Assembly: GCA_002311855.1 (NCBI GenBank)
Contig: DCAB01000012.1
Location: forward strand, 463,724 to 527,723
Direction: 5' to 3'
DNA: 64,000 nucleotides
DNA from: Candidatus Dadabacteria bacterium UBA1144
GTDB lineage: Bacteria > Desulfobacterota_D > UBA1144
Position 1 is the stretch's first letter, and each line of letters starts with the position of its first letter. The position numbers were made by a program, and so were the translations under genes. This document shows positions 18,987-27,967 of this stretch, one piece after another. Under the pieces are notes generated by a model, which was given only the letters and a program-made list of their open reading frames with translations, was not told the origin of the DNA and ran no database searches.

Positions 18987-19820
18987 TTAAAAACTAATCT
19001 GACCCGAACAAATTTGTTCAACTGGTCCTTCCATTACGAGATTGTAATTATCATCAATTTCGATAGACAAGATACCTCCCTGCATTTGGACATTTACTTT
19101 ATTATCTAGAAGGTCTAATTTGTGGCCAACTGAGACTACTGCACAGGAACTACTACCTGACGCTAATGTATAACCCGCTCCTCTTTCCCATATTTCGATT
19201 TTCACCTTTTTTCTTGAAACTATTTGAGCAAATTGTACATTTGTTTTGTTGGGAAACATTTTATTTTTTTCAATTAATGGCCCAAATTCAGTTGCGTCCT
19301 TAGGGCTTATTGTTTTTTTGAAAATCACACAATGAGGATTACCTACTGTTACAGAGGTAAAAATGAATTTTTTCTTTTTAATCCTTATTGTTTCATTTAT
19401 AGCATATTTCATATGAGAGATTACAGGAATTTTTTTTGATTCAAAAACAGCCTGACCCATTTGAACTTTGACTAGACTAGACTTTTTACTGCTCTTGATT
19501 ATTGCACATTTAACTAAGCCCCCTTTCGTTTCAACGGTAAAAATTCTTTTTTTAGTATATCTATTATCGTATAAAAATTTTGAAAAAATTCTCAAACCAT
19601 TTCCGCTTTTTTCTGCTTCTGAGCCGTCGGGATTAAAAATTTGCAAACCGAAATCAGCTTTTCTTGAGGGAACGAGTAATAATAGCCCATCTGATCCAAT
19701 CCCAAAATTTCTATCACATATTTTTTTAATTAAGCCCTTATTTAGCTTACGGTTGAGTTCTTTCTTATCAATAACTATATAGTCATTGCCGAGTCCGTGA
19801 GATTTGATAAAATTGTTCAT
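18987..19820 (-). CDS. dapF: Diaminopimelate epimerase homologue lacking both catalytic cysteines
   Basis: A full-length (277 residues) DapF-fold protein with the family landmarks HGLGNDYIVID at the N-terminus, FNPDGSEAE and WERGAG. In canonical DapF two cysteines act as the acid/base pair, in CGNG and ACGSG. Here the equivalents are serines: KSGNGLR (Ser72, codon AGC) and LASGSSSCA (Ser221, codon TCA). Both changes are clear in the DNA and the frame is intact, so this is not a pseudogene. It may have another activity or be a serine variant of the epimerase. The predicted -10 box places the ATG at the transcription start. It is upstream of the mqnX-like gene. Confidence 0.8.
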   Translation of the reverse strand: MNNFIKSHGLGNDYIVIDKKELNRKLNKGLIKKICDRNFGIGSDGLLLLVPSRKADFGLQIFNPDGSEAEKSGNGLRIFSKFLYDNRYTKKRIFTVETKGGLVKCAIIKSSKKSSLVKVQMGQAVFESKKIPVISHMKYAINETIRIKKKKFIFTSVTVGNPHCVIFKKTISPKDATEFGPLIEKNKMFPNKTNVQFAQIVSRKKVKIEIWERGAGYTLASGSSSCAVVSVGHKLDLLDNKVNVQMQGGILSIEIDDNYNLVMEGPVEQICSGQISF

Positions 19821-19826
19821 ATCCTG

Positions 19827-19855
19827 ATTATATTAAACGATTTAGTTTGTGATAA
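19827..19855 (-). promoter_or_regulatory. Promoter of the dapF homologue, predicting a leaderless mRNA
   Basis: On the minus strand TTATCA and a perfect TATAAT are separated by 17 bp. The base seven positions past the -10 box is the A of the dapF-like ATG at 19820, so the mRNA would begin at its start codon. Confidence 0.6.
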
Positions 19856-19928
19856 TAGAGTGAATTTGTAGATAAATAATTTTTTTTTGTATAAAATTAA
19901 TCAATGCAACCATGGGAGGTTTTTTGTG

Positions 19929-20687
19929 ATGATTGAAAATATGTACGATGTTAAAGATAAAGTCGCAATCGTAACGGGTAGCTCAAGAGGTATAGGGAAG
20001 CAATGCGCTTTGGCTTTTGCTGAAGGCGGGGCTAAGCTTGTTCTTAATTATGTTAATAATCAAGAAGCGGCTGAGATTACAGCTGAAGAGGTAAGTGCTC
20101 TTGGCTCCGAAGCTATAATTGTCCAAGCCGATGTTAAGGACTTTGAGGCTTGCCAGACTTTGGGCGAACAGGCAATAAAAAAGTACGGGAAAGTTGATTT
20201 TCTGGTTAATAATGCCGGTATCAATAGAGATATAACGTTTAGTAGAATGTCTCAGGAGCAGTGGAGCGAAGTTGTTAATACAAATTTAGGTGCTTTGTTC
20301 AATATGTGTAAGGCGGTCGTTCCACATATGAGGGATGCTGGTTCTGGTGTAATTATTTCAATTTCTTCTATTATTGGTGAAACTGGCAATATTGGACAAT
20401 CAAATTATGCAGCAACAAAGAGCGGTATGTATGGATTTACAAAAAGCTTAGCCAGAGAACTCGCAAAAGATAATATTAGAGTTAATACCGTGTCACCTGG
20501 TTTTGTTGAAACTGACATGCTTCATACAGTACCACCCGATCTTTTGGCAGGAATTAAGGATGATATTCCCATGGGAAGATTTGGGTATGCTGACGAAATT
20601 GCCTTAGCTGTGCTTTATCTATGTTCTACCGCGGGTTCTTGGATTACGGGTACAAATCTAAGTATCAACGGTGGGCATAATATGTAG
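19929..20687 (+). CDS. fabG: 3-oxoacyl-ACP reductase / acetoacetyl-CoA reductase
   Basis: Short-chain dehydrogenase of 252 residues that reduces 3-oxoacyl thioesters with NADPH. It has the cofactor motif TGSSRGIG, the structural NNAG, and the catalytic Ser-Tyr-Lys as SISS and YAATK. The closing sequence ITGTNLSINGGHNM is typical of FabG/PhaB. GGGAGG at 19914-19919 fits a start at GTG 19926 or ATG 19929; the 14-15 residues encoded upstream from 19887 are not family sequence. It stands alone and is followed by a hairpin terminator. FabG and PhaB cannot be told apart without context. Confidence 0.88.
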   Translation: MIENMYDVKDKVAIVTGSSRGIGKQCALAFAEGGAKLVLNYVNNQEAAEITAEEVSALGSEAIIVQADVKDFEACQTLGEQAIKKYGKVDFLVNNAGINRDITFSRMSQEQWSEVVNTNLGALFNMCKAVVPHMRDAGSGVIISISSIIGETGNIGQSNYAATKSGMYGFTKSLARELAKDNIRVNTVSPGFVETDMLHTVPPDLLAGIKDDIPMGRFGYADEIALAVLYLCSTAGSWITGTNLSINGGHNM

Positions 20688-20692
20688 TTTTT

Positions 20693-20722
20693 ATTGTGGG
20701 AGACGATATGCTCTCCTACAAT
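20693..20722 (+). terminator. Putative terminator after fabG
   Basis: An 11-bp inverted repeat, ATTGTGGGAGA / TCTCCTACAAT with one G-U pair and an 8-nt loop, starts 5 bp after the fabG stop. The downstream sequence is only moderately T-rich. Confidence 0.5.
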
Positions 20723-20734
20723 AAGAACATTTTC

Positions 20735-21526
20735 TTAGTAAATAAAATTGTGTGAAGGTAAATCAAGCAAATACATAAAAATGTATCCTGCCAGAATTGT
20801 TATAAAACCAGATATCGACAAATAAGAAATCCTATAGCCGCTAATTTTGTAAATTGATCTTAATAAAATTAATAGGAAATAAATACTCCATGAAAGAACC
20901 GAAATTGTAGCAACAGTTCCGAACCAGTAACTTCCAATCTGATTTTTTGAGAGGACAAAACCCAATACGAGACCTATTGTCATAAGAGGAAAAGATAGCG
21001 AAATCAACAAGAAATTAACTTTTTCGATCAGATCAAGACTTGGCAGCCTGCCAATTTTATTAATTTTCTTATTTTTGATATTTTTATATTGATATAAAAA
21101 CATTAGGCTAAATATTATAGAAACAAAAAGAATGGTATGAGAAAGTAGATTCAATAGTACATGAGATATTAATATTCTATTATTAAAAAGTAGATTATTA
21201 CCCTCGCCTATATCAAAGATTATAGGAACAGTCAAAATGAAAGCTACTGGAGAAACAAAAAGTGAATATAAATTCTTAATGCTTGGTTTTATGAATAAGT
21301 AGCATGATATAGAAAGAAATAATGCTATTACAAAAAGATTTACCTCTAAACTTTTTGATGCATAGTTTACATCTTTAACAATCAATAGTATTGCTTGAAC
21401 GGAAATCGCCATAATAAAAAGATAATGGCCAATCTTGGAAAATTTTATTTTCCCAGAGGCAACGTAATACAAAGTCAGTATGAACGATATTGCATAGAGA
21501 ACCGGAACAAAAATCGTTGATTCCAT
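20735..21526 (-). CDS. CcsA/HemX-like integral membrane protein
   Basis: Very hydrophobic protein of 263 residues with about eight transmembrane segments. The stretch SHVLLNLLSHTILF followed by a SLMFLYQYKN and LPSLDLIEKVNFLL pattern matches the CcsA/YpjD/HemX superfamily associated with cytochrome c assembly, where the histidines can bind haem. The tryptophan-rich WWD haem-handling motif of true CcsA is absent, so a HemX/YpjD-type role is more likely. Its ATG overlaps the prfA stop (TAATG), indicating coupling, and its 3' end faces fabG. Confidence 0.7.
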   Translation of the reverse strand: MESTIFVPVLYAISFILTLYYVASGKIKFSKIGHYLFIMAISVQAILLIVKDVNYASKSLEVNLFVIALFLSISCYLFIKPSIKNLYSLFVSPVAFILTVPIIFDIGEGNNLLFNNRILISHVLLNLLSHTILFVSIIFSLMFLYQYKNIKNKKINKIGRLPSLDLIEKVNFLLISLSFPLMTIGLVLGFVLSKNQIGSYWFGTVATISVLSWSIYFLLILLRSIYKISGYRISYLSISGFITILAGYIFMYLLDLPSHNFIY

Positions 21527-22590
21527 TAAATTGTCTCACTTATTTCTTTCTGATAATTCTTGGTTAATTCGTTGTTAAGTTCATCTAAATCACCGTCAAG
21601 AATATAATCGATTTTGTGAAAAGTTCGACTAAGCCTATGATCGCTTACGCGTCCTTGTGGAAAATTGTATGTTCGTATCTTTTCACTTCTGTCTCCAGCG
21701 CCAACTAAAGCTTTCCTCGTCTTAGACATATTTTCTTGTTGTTTTATTTGTTCATTTTCAAAAAGCTTAGCTCTTAATATTCTCATGGCTTTCTGTTTGT
21801 TCTTATGTTGAGACTTTGCGTCTTGATTCTGTATTACAATGCCTGATGGTTCATGAGTAATTCTTATAGCGGAATCAGTCTTGTTAACATGCTGCCCACC
21901 CGCACCGGAGGCCCTATAGGTATCGATTCTTAAATCTTTTTCATTGATTTCGATTTCTACTTCGTCTACCTCAGGCAAGACCGCAACGGTTGCTGTAGAG
22001 GTATGAACTCTGCCACTAGTTTCAGTAATAGGGACTCTTTGAACTCTATGAACGCCACTTTCAAATTTCATAAAAGAATAAATATTTTCTCCCCTTATCG
22101 AAACAATTGCTTCTTTTGTTCCGCCAAGCCCCATTTCGTTCTTGTTGATTATTTCTGCCTTCCATCCTCTGCGTTCCGCATACCTCAAGTACATTCTCAA
22201 TAAATCGCTTGCAAAAAGTGCCGCCTCATCTCCCCCGGCTCCAGCTCTTATCTCTAAAATGACATCTTTTGAATCCATGGGGTCTTTTGGTTTAAATTCA
22301 TCTTGAATTTTCTCTTCAATGTTTTTAAGTTCCTTATTTAAATTCTTTAATTCTTCTTGGGCTAGTTCTGCCAACTCTATGTCTTTAGATAGTTCCTGAT
22401 TCTCAATTATCATATGTTCTACTTCTTGAAGCTGCAAAAAGAGTGCTACCATTTCAGAAATTTGACTTCTTTTTTTTGAAAGTTCTTTGATAGAATTAGA
22501 ATTTAGATTTGGTGATGAAAGCTGTAAATCAATACTACTAAGCTCTTTTGATAAATCTTCTAGTTTTTCTCTGACTTTTTGCCCTATCAT
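21526..22590 (-). CDS. prfA: Peptide chain release factor 1
   Basis: Recognises UAA and UAG stop codons and triggers peptidyl-tRNA hydrolysis. The catalytic GGQ is in SGAGGQHVNKT. The codon-recognition segment is PIT in RVPITETSGRVHTS, the PxT type of RF1, in contrast to SPF of RF2. At 354 residues it is normal. No ribosome binding site is evident before the ATG. It is divergent from the zapB-like/zapA unit and translationally coupled to the CcsA-like gene. Confidence 0.97.
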   Translation of the reverse strand: MIGQKVREKLEDLSKELSSIDLQLSSPNLNSNSIKELSKKRSQISEMVALFLQLQEVEHMIIENQELSKDIELAELAQEELKNLNKELKNIEEKIQDEFKPKDPMDSKDVILEIRAGAGGDEAALFASDLLRMYLRYAERRGWKAEIINKNEMGLGGTKEAIVSIRGENIYSFMKFESGVHRVQRVPITETSGRVHTSTATVAVLPEVDEVEIEINEKDLRIDTYRASGAGGQHVNKTDSAIRITHEPSGIVIQNQDAKSQHKNKQKAMRILRAKLFENEQIKQQENMSKTRKALVGAGDRSEKIRTYNFPQGRVSDHRLSRTFHKIDYILDGDLDELNNELTKNYQKEISETI

Positions 22591-22603
22591 ATAAAAACCC
22601 GGC

Positions 22604-22631
22604 TTGCAAACTCTTAACTATGGGATAGAAT
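22604..22631 (+). promoter_or_regulatory. Promoter of the zapB-like/zapA/fthC/rny unit
   Basis: TTGCAA and TAGAAT are separated by 16 bp. The seventh base after the -10 box is the A of the ATG at 22638, predicting a leaderless transcript; no ribosome binding site is present. Confidence 0.55.
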
Positions 22632-22637
22632 TATATC

Positions 22638-22847
22638 ATGGATATCTTTGATATCCTTGATAATAAGGTTAAGGATGCCGTAGAGCAAAAACTGAAATTG
22701 GAGAATAGGGTATCGAGTTTAGAGAAGGAGATTAAAAGATTAAATAAGGATTGTCTAGACTTAAAAACGAAAGATACTGCCTGTAAAGATGAGATTGGCT
22801 CTGTTCTTAGTGAATTAGATAGAGCGGTAAAAGATTTAGATATTTAG
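22638..22847 (+). CDS. Small coiled-coil protein (ZapB-like)
   Basis: A 69-residue, highly charged protein with heptad-like leucines (EKEIKRLNKDCLDL) that should form one long coiled coil. ZapB proteins of similar size and character link ZapA to the division apparatus. Since the next gene is zapA, overlapping by 1 bp (TAGTG), a role at the division ring is a reasonable inference. There is no diagnostic ZapB motif, so the call rests on size, coiled coil and position. Confidence 0.6.
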   Translation: MDIFDILDNKVKDAVEQKLKLENRVSSLEKEIKRLNKDCLDLKTKDTACKDEIGSVLSELDRAVKDLDI

Positions 22848-23101
22848 TGAAGGAAATACGATTAAGTCATTTAGAAAAAAGTTTAAAGTTTAAAACTGAA
22901 TGTAGCGACAAGATTTTAAATGAAATTGAAGAATACATAAATAAAAAGTTCTTGGAGCATAGTTTAGAAAAAAATTCGCCTTCTTCCTTGGAAATATCTA
23001 ATCTCCTTTTGGTAAATGCAGTTTACGAAATCCTTTCCTTGAAAAAAGATAAGGAAAAGGACAATGAAAGAATCTCTTCAATTATATCAATGCTCTCGTG
23101 A
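22847..23101 (+). CDS. zapA: Cell division protein ZapA
   Basis: Small FtsZ-ring associated protein of 84 residues. The N-terminal strand region is followed by a long helix with NLLLVNAVYEILSLKKDK, matching the ZapA pattern of a globular head and coiled-coil tail. The GTG start overlaps the stop of the coiled-coil gene. It is followed, with a 38-bp overlap, by the 5-formyltetrahydrofolate cyclo-ligase gene, a frequent neighbour of zapA in proteobacteria. Sequence conservation is weak, so position contributes to the call. Confidence 0.7.
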   Translation: MKEIRLSHLEKSLKFKTECSDKILNEIEEYINKKFLEHSLEKNSPSSLEISNLLLVNAVYEILSLKKDKEKDNERISSIISMLS

Positions 23102-23657
23102 TAAGTTTGAATTAAGAGAACATCTTAGAACTAAAAGAAGTAAGTTAAGTAGTTCATTTGTTTGGCTTAAATCGGAACAAATTTCGTATTCTCTGATCAA
23201 AGAGTTATCGTTGAAATTAAAAAAATCTGACCGAATTGCTTTATACAGCCCTATTGCTGGCGAGGTTGATACCAGATTGATAGATTTTGAGATAAGAAAA
23301 TTGAATAAAAGTGTTTATTATCCAAAAATAATTGGTGAAAGAATGTATTTTGTTAAAACAAATTCACTTGACGATCTCTCACTAGGGCATTTTGGAATAC
23401 GAGAACCAGCTGGTGAAAAATATATAAGCATCAGTAATCTTGATATTTTCATTATCCCTGCGATTGCCATAGGCCTTGATGGATCTAGATTAGGATTTGG
23501 TAAGGGATTTTACGATAAGGAACTTGAAGATGTTCCCAGAAGAAAGATGTTCTCTGCGATATTCGATTTTCAATTAGTCGACAAAGAATTTAGAGAAGAG
23601 CACGATATAAAAGTGGATAAAGTTTTTACAGAAAAAAGGGTTATTACAATAAATTAG
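23064..23657 (+). CDS. fthC: 5-formyltetrahydrofolate cyclo-ligase
   Basis: ATP-dependent conversion of 5-formyl-THF to 5,10-methenyl-THF. The N-terminal REHLRTKRSKL is followed by VDTRLIDFE and the diagnostic GLDGSRLGFGKGFYD near residue 148. At 197 residues it is normal. The only in-frame ATG is 23064, overlapping zapA by 38 bp, unusually long even here. It precedes rny by 9 bp. There is no room for the 6S RNA gene that often precedes it in gammaproteobacteria. Confidence 0.9.
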   Translation: MKESLQLYQCSRDKFELREHLRTKRSKLSSSFVWLKSEQISYSLIKELSLKLKKSDRIALYSPIAGEVDTRLIDFEIRKLNKSVYYPKIIGERMYFVKTNSLDDLSLGHFGIREPAGEKYISISNLDIFIIPAIAIGLDGSRLGFGKGFYDKELEDVPRRKMFSAIFDFQLVDKEFREEHDIKVDKVFTEKRVITIN

Positions 23658-23666
23658 GAGGAAATT

Positions 23667-25223
23667 ATGGATATTATCTTAATCTCGATTTGCATAGCAT
23701 GTTGTGTTGGAGGATTTGGTCTATTCTGGTTAATAAGTCGGAATAATCTTATTAAAGACATTAAAGACAAGAAAGAAAGATCTGAAAAAATGATTTCAAT
23801 TGCAAAAAGTAAATCGATAAAAATTACTAAAGAAACAGAAAGAAAAATTAAACAATTTAAATCTTCTCAGATTAAAAAAATTAAAGATGAGATTGAATCT
23901 ACAAGAAAATTAATGACCGAGAAAGAGGCAAATTTATTGGAGAGGGAGAAGAATCTCAATGCTAGTCAGACCGAAGTAACCAGAAGAGGGGCTCAACTAG
24001 AATTAAAAGAGGAAACGTGCGATCAACTAGAGTTAAAGTATAGATCCAAAGAAGAAGAATTAAATTCAATTTTAGAAGATGCTAAGTCAAAAATAGAAAC
24101 TATTTCGGGTTTGTCCAGAGAAGAAGCGAAACAAGAGCTGGTTGGGGCTGTAGAGAATGAAGCGAAAATACTCGCGGCCAGAAAAATTAAAGAGATAGAA
24201 AAAAATTTGAAAGATGAAGCAGAGGAGAAAGCCAAAAATATTATTGCTTTAGCTATACAAAAGTATGCTGCTTCCTATACGTCGGAAAAAACATCATCCG
24301 TTGTTACTCTTCCAAGTGATGATATGAAAGGAAGGATTATTGGTCGAGAGGGTAGGAATATTAGAACAATCGAATCAAAAACGGGAGTTGATATTATTAT
24401 TGATGATACGCCTGGTATAGTCACGGTTTCTTCTCACAATCCTTTAAGAAGAGAAATTGCCTCAAGATCGATTAAGAAATTGCTTGACGATGGAAGAGTT
24501 CATCCAGGAAGAATTGAAGAAATTGTTGATGAAATTAGGGAACAACTAGGCAAAGAAATCCAACAGTTAGGAGAAGATGCAATACTAGAAATTGGTATTA
24601 GCAATATGAATCCTGAGCTAATTAAGCTTGTGGGTAATATGAAATATCGTACATCGTACTCTCAGAATATTTTGGACCATTCCTTAGAGGTTGCTCAAAT
24701 TTGTGGGGTATTAGCTTCAGAAATAGGCCTAGATCCTAAATTAGCTAAGAGAGCAGGATTACTACATGACATAGGTAAATCTGTCGATCATACAATCGAA
24801 GGTAACCATGTAGATATTGGAGCAGATTTAGTTAAAAAATATCATGAACCACCTGAAGTTATCGAAGCGGTTGAATCTTCCCATTCCGATCATCCCTCTA
24901 GCCTTTATACTGTTCTTGTCCAAGCCTCTGATGCAATTTCAGCTGCAAGGCCAGGAGCAAGAAAAGAATCCTACGAGTCTTATGTTAAAAGAGTTAAAGA
25001 ACTTGAAGATATAGGATTATCTTTTAATGGAGTGGACAAGTGCTTTGCCATTCAAGCTGGTAGAGAGGTAAGGGTAATGGTGGAAAGTGACAAAATTAAT
25101 GATGATGAAGCGACAATTCTCTCTCACGATATAGCAAAGAAGATAGAGGAGGAAGTTTCCTATCCGGGTAACGTAAAAATTACTGTAATTAGAGAAGTTA
25201 GAGTAGCAGCAATGGCAAATTAG
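23667..25223 (+). CDS. rny: Ribonuclease Y
   Basis: Membrane-anchored endoribonuclease that initiates mRNA decay. An N-terminal transmembrane helix (about 4-24) is followed by a long coiled coil to about 190, a KH domain (GRIIGREGRNIRTIE, about 225-240), and an HD domain with LLHDIGKSVDH (about 368). At 518 residues it is standard. A strong GGAGG precedes the ATG. It overlaps convergent ppdK by 4 bp. RNase Y together with RNase G is a less common combination. Confidence 0.96.
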   Translation: MDIILISICIACCVGGFGLFWLISRNNLIKDIKDKKERSEKMISIAKSKSIKITKETERKIKQFKSSQIKKIKDEIESTRKLMTEKEANLLEREKNLNASQTEVTRRGAQLELKEETCDQLELKYRSKEEELNSILEDAKSKIETISGLSREEAKQELVGAVENEAKILAARKIKEIEKNLKDEAEEKAKNIIALAIQKYAASYTSEKTSSVVTLPSDDMKGRIIGREGRNIRTIESKTGVDIIIDDTPGIVTVSSHNPLRREIASRSIKKLLDDGRVHPGRIEEIVDEIREQLGKEIQQLGEDAILEIGISNMNPELIKLVGNMKYRTSYSQNILDHSLEVAQICGVLASEIGLDPKLAKRAGLLHDIGKSVDHTIEGNHVDIGADLVKKYHEPPEVIEAVESSHSDHPSSLYTVLVQASDAISAARPGARKESYESYVKRVKELEDIGLSFNGVDKCFAIQAGREVRVMVESDKINDDEATILSHDIAKKIEEEVSYPGNVKITVIREVRVAAMAN

Positions 25224-27955
25224 TCCTTAAGGGCTATTCTAGCTGCAGCAAGTCTCGCGATAGGGACCCTAAAGGGGGAACAGCTTACATAATCAAGTCC
25301 TATTTTATGACAAAATTCAATCGATGCAGGATCACCACCGTGTTCACCACAAATACCAACTTTAAGATTTTTTCTAGTTGATTTACCTTTCTCGAGGCCG
25401 ATTTTCATAAGTTCCCCAACACCGTCGATGTCAATGCTCGTAAAAGGATCTTTCTCTAATATCTCGGTTGTTTTTCCATCTATATCAATTTTGATTTCCA
25501 TATATGCGTTAATAAATTTAGCAGCATCGTCTCTTGAATATGCAAAAACTGTTTGAGTCAAATCATTTGTACCAAAGGAGAAAAATTCTGCTTCTTTTGC
25601 AATTTGGTCTGCAACAACAGTAGCTCTTGGAACCTCAATCATGGTGCCTACCATGTAATTGATTTTCTTTTTTCCTAGAACTTCTTTTGCAACTTCATTG
25701 ATTATATTCTTTTGGAATTTAATTTCGGATACCATCCCGACCAATGGGACCATAATTTCAGGACTTACTTTAATTTTCTTTTTAGATACTTCAATTGCTG
25801 CTTCAAAAATTGCCCTTACTTGCATTCTTGTAATTTCTGGCATTATTATTCCTAACCTACAACCTCTAAGGCCCAGCATTGGATTAAACTCATGAAGCTC
25901 TTCGACTCTATCTAAAAGTTTTCTTTTCTTATCAATAAGGCTTGAACTACTTTTGTTCGTTTCTAGTTCTTTAATCTCCAACATCAAATCTTCTCTTTTT
26001 GGTAAAAATTCATGTAGAGGTGGATCTAACAATCTAATAGTGCAAGGTAAACCATTCATTGCGGTAAAAAGTCCGACAAAATCTTCTTTTTGCATCTTTT
26101 GAAGCTTGTTGAGATGAGAAATTCTATCATTTAATGATTTTGCGAGAATCATATTTTGCATAATTTTTATTCTGTTTTCCGCAAAAAACATATGTTCAGT
26201 TCTACATAGACCTATCCCTTCTGCGCCAAATTTGATAGCTATTTGTGCATCGACTGGAACATCGGCATTAGCTCTAATTCTGAGCCTTCTAAATTTATCT
26301 GCCCATTTTAGGATTGTTGAAAAGATTAAGTATCTCTCGGATGCTCTCTCTTTCATGTTGCCTTGCATGACTTGAATTACTTCTGATGCTACTACAGGGA
26401 TATCACCTGAATATACTTTTCCGTCAAACCCATCGATTGAAATATAATCACCTTCATTGATTAATTTTTCATCTACACTAAAAGACCTTGCAGGTATATT
26501 GACCTTGATTTTCTCTGCTCCCACAACACAAACTTTGCCCATTTGTCTTCCTACGACTGCCGCATGACTTGTTTTTCCACCTCTTGCGGTTAGTACACCA
26601 TGTGCTGCTGCCATACCATGTATATCATCGGGATTGGTTTCTTTGGTAACGAGAATGACTCTGCTACCTTTCTTGCTCATTTCAACCGCTGTTTGAGCAT
26701 CAAGCGCAACTTGTCCTGATGCAGCTCCTGGAGAAGCCGCTAGCCCTTTAGTGAATTCATCAAATTTCTTTTTATCAGAAGGATTAAATATAGGAAATAA
26801 AAATTGCTCTAACTGTTCTGGCAATACTCTCATTACGGCTTCTTCTTTTGAAATTAATCTCTCTTTAACCATATCGCATGCAATTTTGGCTGCAGCAATA
26901 CCCGATCTTTTAGCTGACCTTGTTTGTAACAGGTAAAGTGTTTCGTTTTCAATTGTAAATTCAAAATCCTGCATATCACGAAAATGCCTTTCTAAAGTTT
27001 TGGCAGTATTTTCTATTTGAAGATGGACCTTTCTCATCTCTCTTTGCATTGTTTTTATATTCTTAGGAGTCCTAATTCCTGCCACGACATCTTCGCCTTG
27101 CGCGTTTAATAGGTATTCTGCAAATAACTCTTTCTCGCCCGATGAAGGATCTCTAGTAAACCCAACTCCAGTTCCACAATCCCTACCCATATTACCAAAA
27201 ACCATCGATTGTACTGTAACGGCAGTGCCAATTTCCGACGGAATATCATATTGCTTTCTATAGAAAATAGCTCTTTTATTGTTCCAAGAAAGAAAAACCG
27301 CATCAATTGCTTTCATAAGCTGATTGTTTGGGTTTTGAGGAAATTGCAAACCCGTCTTTGATTTTACAAGTTTTTTGTAATCTTGGACAAGAGTTTTCAA
27401 GGCGGAATGATCAAGATCAAGATCATGTTTAGCCCCCTTTTTCTTCTTTAGATTATCCAACATTTCTTCAAATAAATTCTTATTCACTTTCAGAACTACA
27501 TCTGAAAACATTTGAATAAATCTTCTATACGCATCCCATGCAAATCTTGGATTTCTGGTTTTTTTACTCAATCCTATAACCGTTTTGTCATTCAAACCTA
27601 AGTTGAGAATTGTGTCCATCATTCCTGGCATAGAAAACATCGAACCAGACCTTACCGAAACTAATAATGGATTAGATGAATTACCAAATCTTTTGCCTGT
27701 CAATTTTTCGATCTTGGATAGATTTCCTTTTATTTCACTATTTATTCCTTTAGGAGTTTTTCTTTTGTTTTTATAGAATATTCCACAAACTTCAGTTGAA
27801 ATTGTGAATCCAGGAGGAACATTAATGCCTATTTCTGTCATCTCGGCTAAACCTGCCCCTTTGCCACCAAGGATTTCTTTCATTGATCCATTGCCATCAG
27901 CCTTTTTATTTCCGAAAAAATAAACACATTTTTTAGAATTTCTTTTGGTTCTCAT
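25220..27955 (-). CDS. ppdK: Pyruvate, phosphate dikinase
   Basis: Reversibly converts pyruvate, ATP and phosphate to PEP, AMP and pyrophosphate. The ATP-grasp domain starts with GGKGAGLAEM. The swivelling phospho-His domain has ARGGKTSHAAVV (catalytic His about 460), and the PEP barrel has GTNDLTQT and the catalytic Cys in GICGEHGGDP. At 911 residues it is slightly longer than typical (about 875-900). AGGAGG precedes the ATG. It follows glyS by 12 bp, so miaB-glyQ-glyS-ppdK looks like one transcription unit. Confidence 0.97.
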   Translation of the reverse strand: MRTKRNSKKCVYFFGNKKADGNGSMKEILGGKGAGLAEMTEIGINVPPGFTISTEVCGIFYKNKRKTPKGINSEIKGNLSKIEKLTGKRFGNSSNPLLVSVRSGSMFSMPGMMDTILNLGLNDKTVIGLSKKTRNPRFAWDAYRRFIQMFSDVVLKVNKNLFEEMLDNLKKKKGAKHDLDLDHSALKTLVQDYKKLVKSKTGLQFPQNPNNQLMKAIDAVFLSWNNKRAIFYRKQYDIPSEIGTAVTVQSMVFGNMGRDCGTGVGFTRDPSSGEKELFAEYLLNAQGEDVVAGIRTPKNIKTMQREMRKVHLQIENTAKTLERHFRDMQDFEFTIENETLYLLQTRSAKRSGIAAAKIACDMVKERLISKEEAVMRVLPEQLEQFLFPIFNPSDKKKFDEFTKGLAASPGAASGQVALDAQTAVEMSKKGSRVILVTKETNPDDIHGMAAAHGVLTARGGKTSHAAVVGRQMGKVCVVGAEKIKVNIPARSFSVDEKLINEGDYISIDGFDGKVYSGDIPVVASEVIQVMQGNMKERASERYLIFSTILKWADKFRRLRIRANADVPVDAQIAIKFGAEGIGLCRTEHMFFAENRIKIMQNMILAKSLNDRISHLNKLQKMQKEDFVGLFTAMNGLPCTIRLLDPPLHEFLPKREDLMLEIKELETNKSSSSLIDKKRKLLDRVEELHEFNPMLGLRGCRLGIIMPEITRMQVRAIFEAAIEVSKKKIKVSPEIMVPLVGMVSEIKFQKNIINEVAKEVLGKKKINYMVGTMIEVPRATVVADQIAKEAEFFSFGTNDLTQTVFAYSRDDAAKFINAYMEIKIDIDGKTTEILEKDPFTSIDIDGVGELMKIGLEKGKSTRKNLKVGICGEHGGDPASIEFCHKIGLDYVSCSPFRVPIARLAAARIALKD

Positions 27956-27967
27956 TCATCCTCCTCT

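Noticed and set aside
23040..23070. 6S RNA (ssrS) upstream of fthC
   Set aside because: zapA and fthC overlap by 38 bp, leaving no space for an RNA gene.
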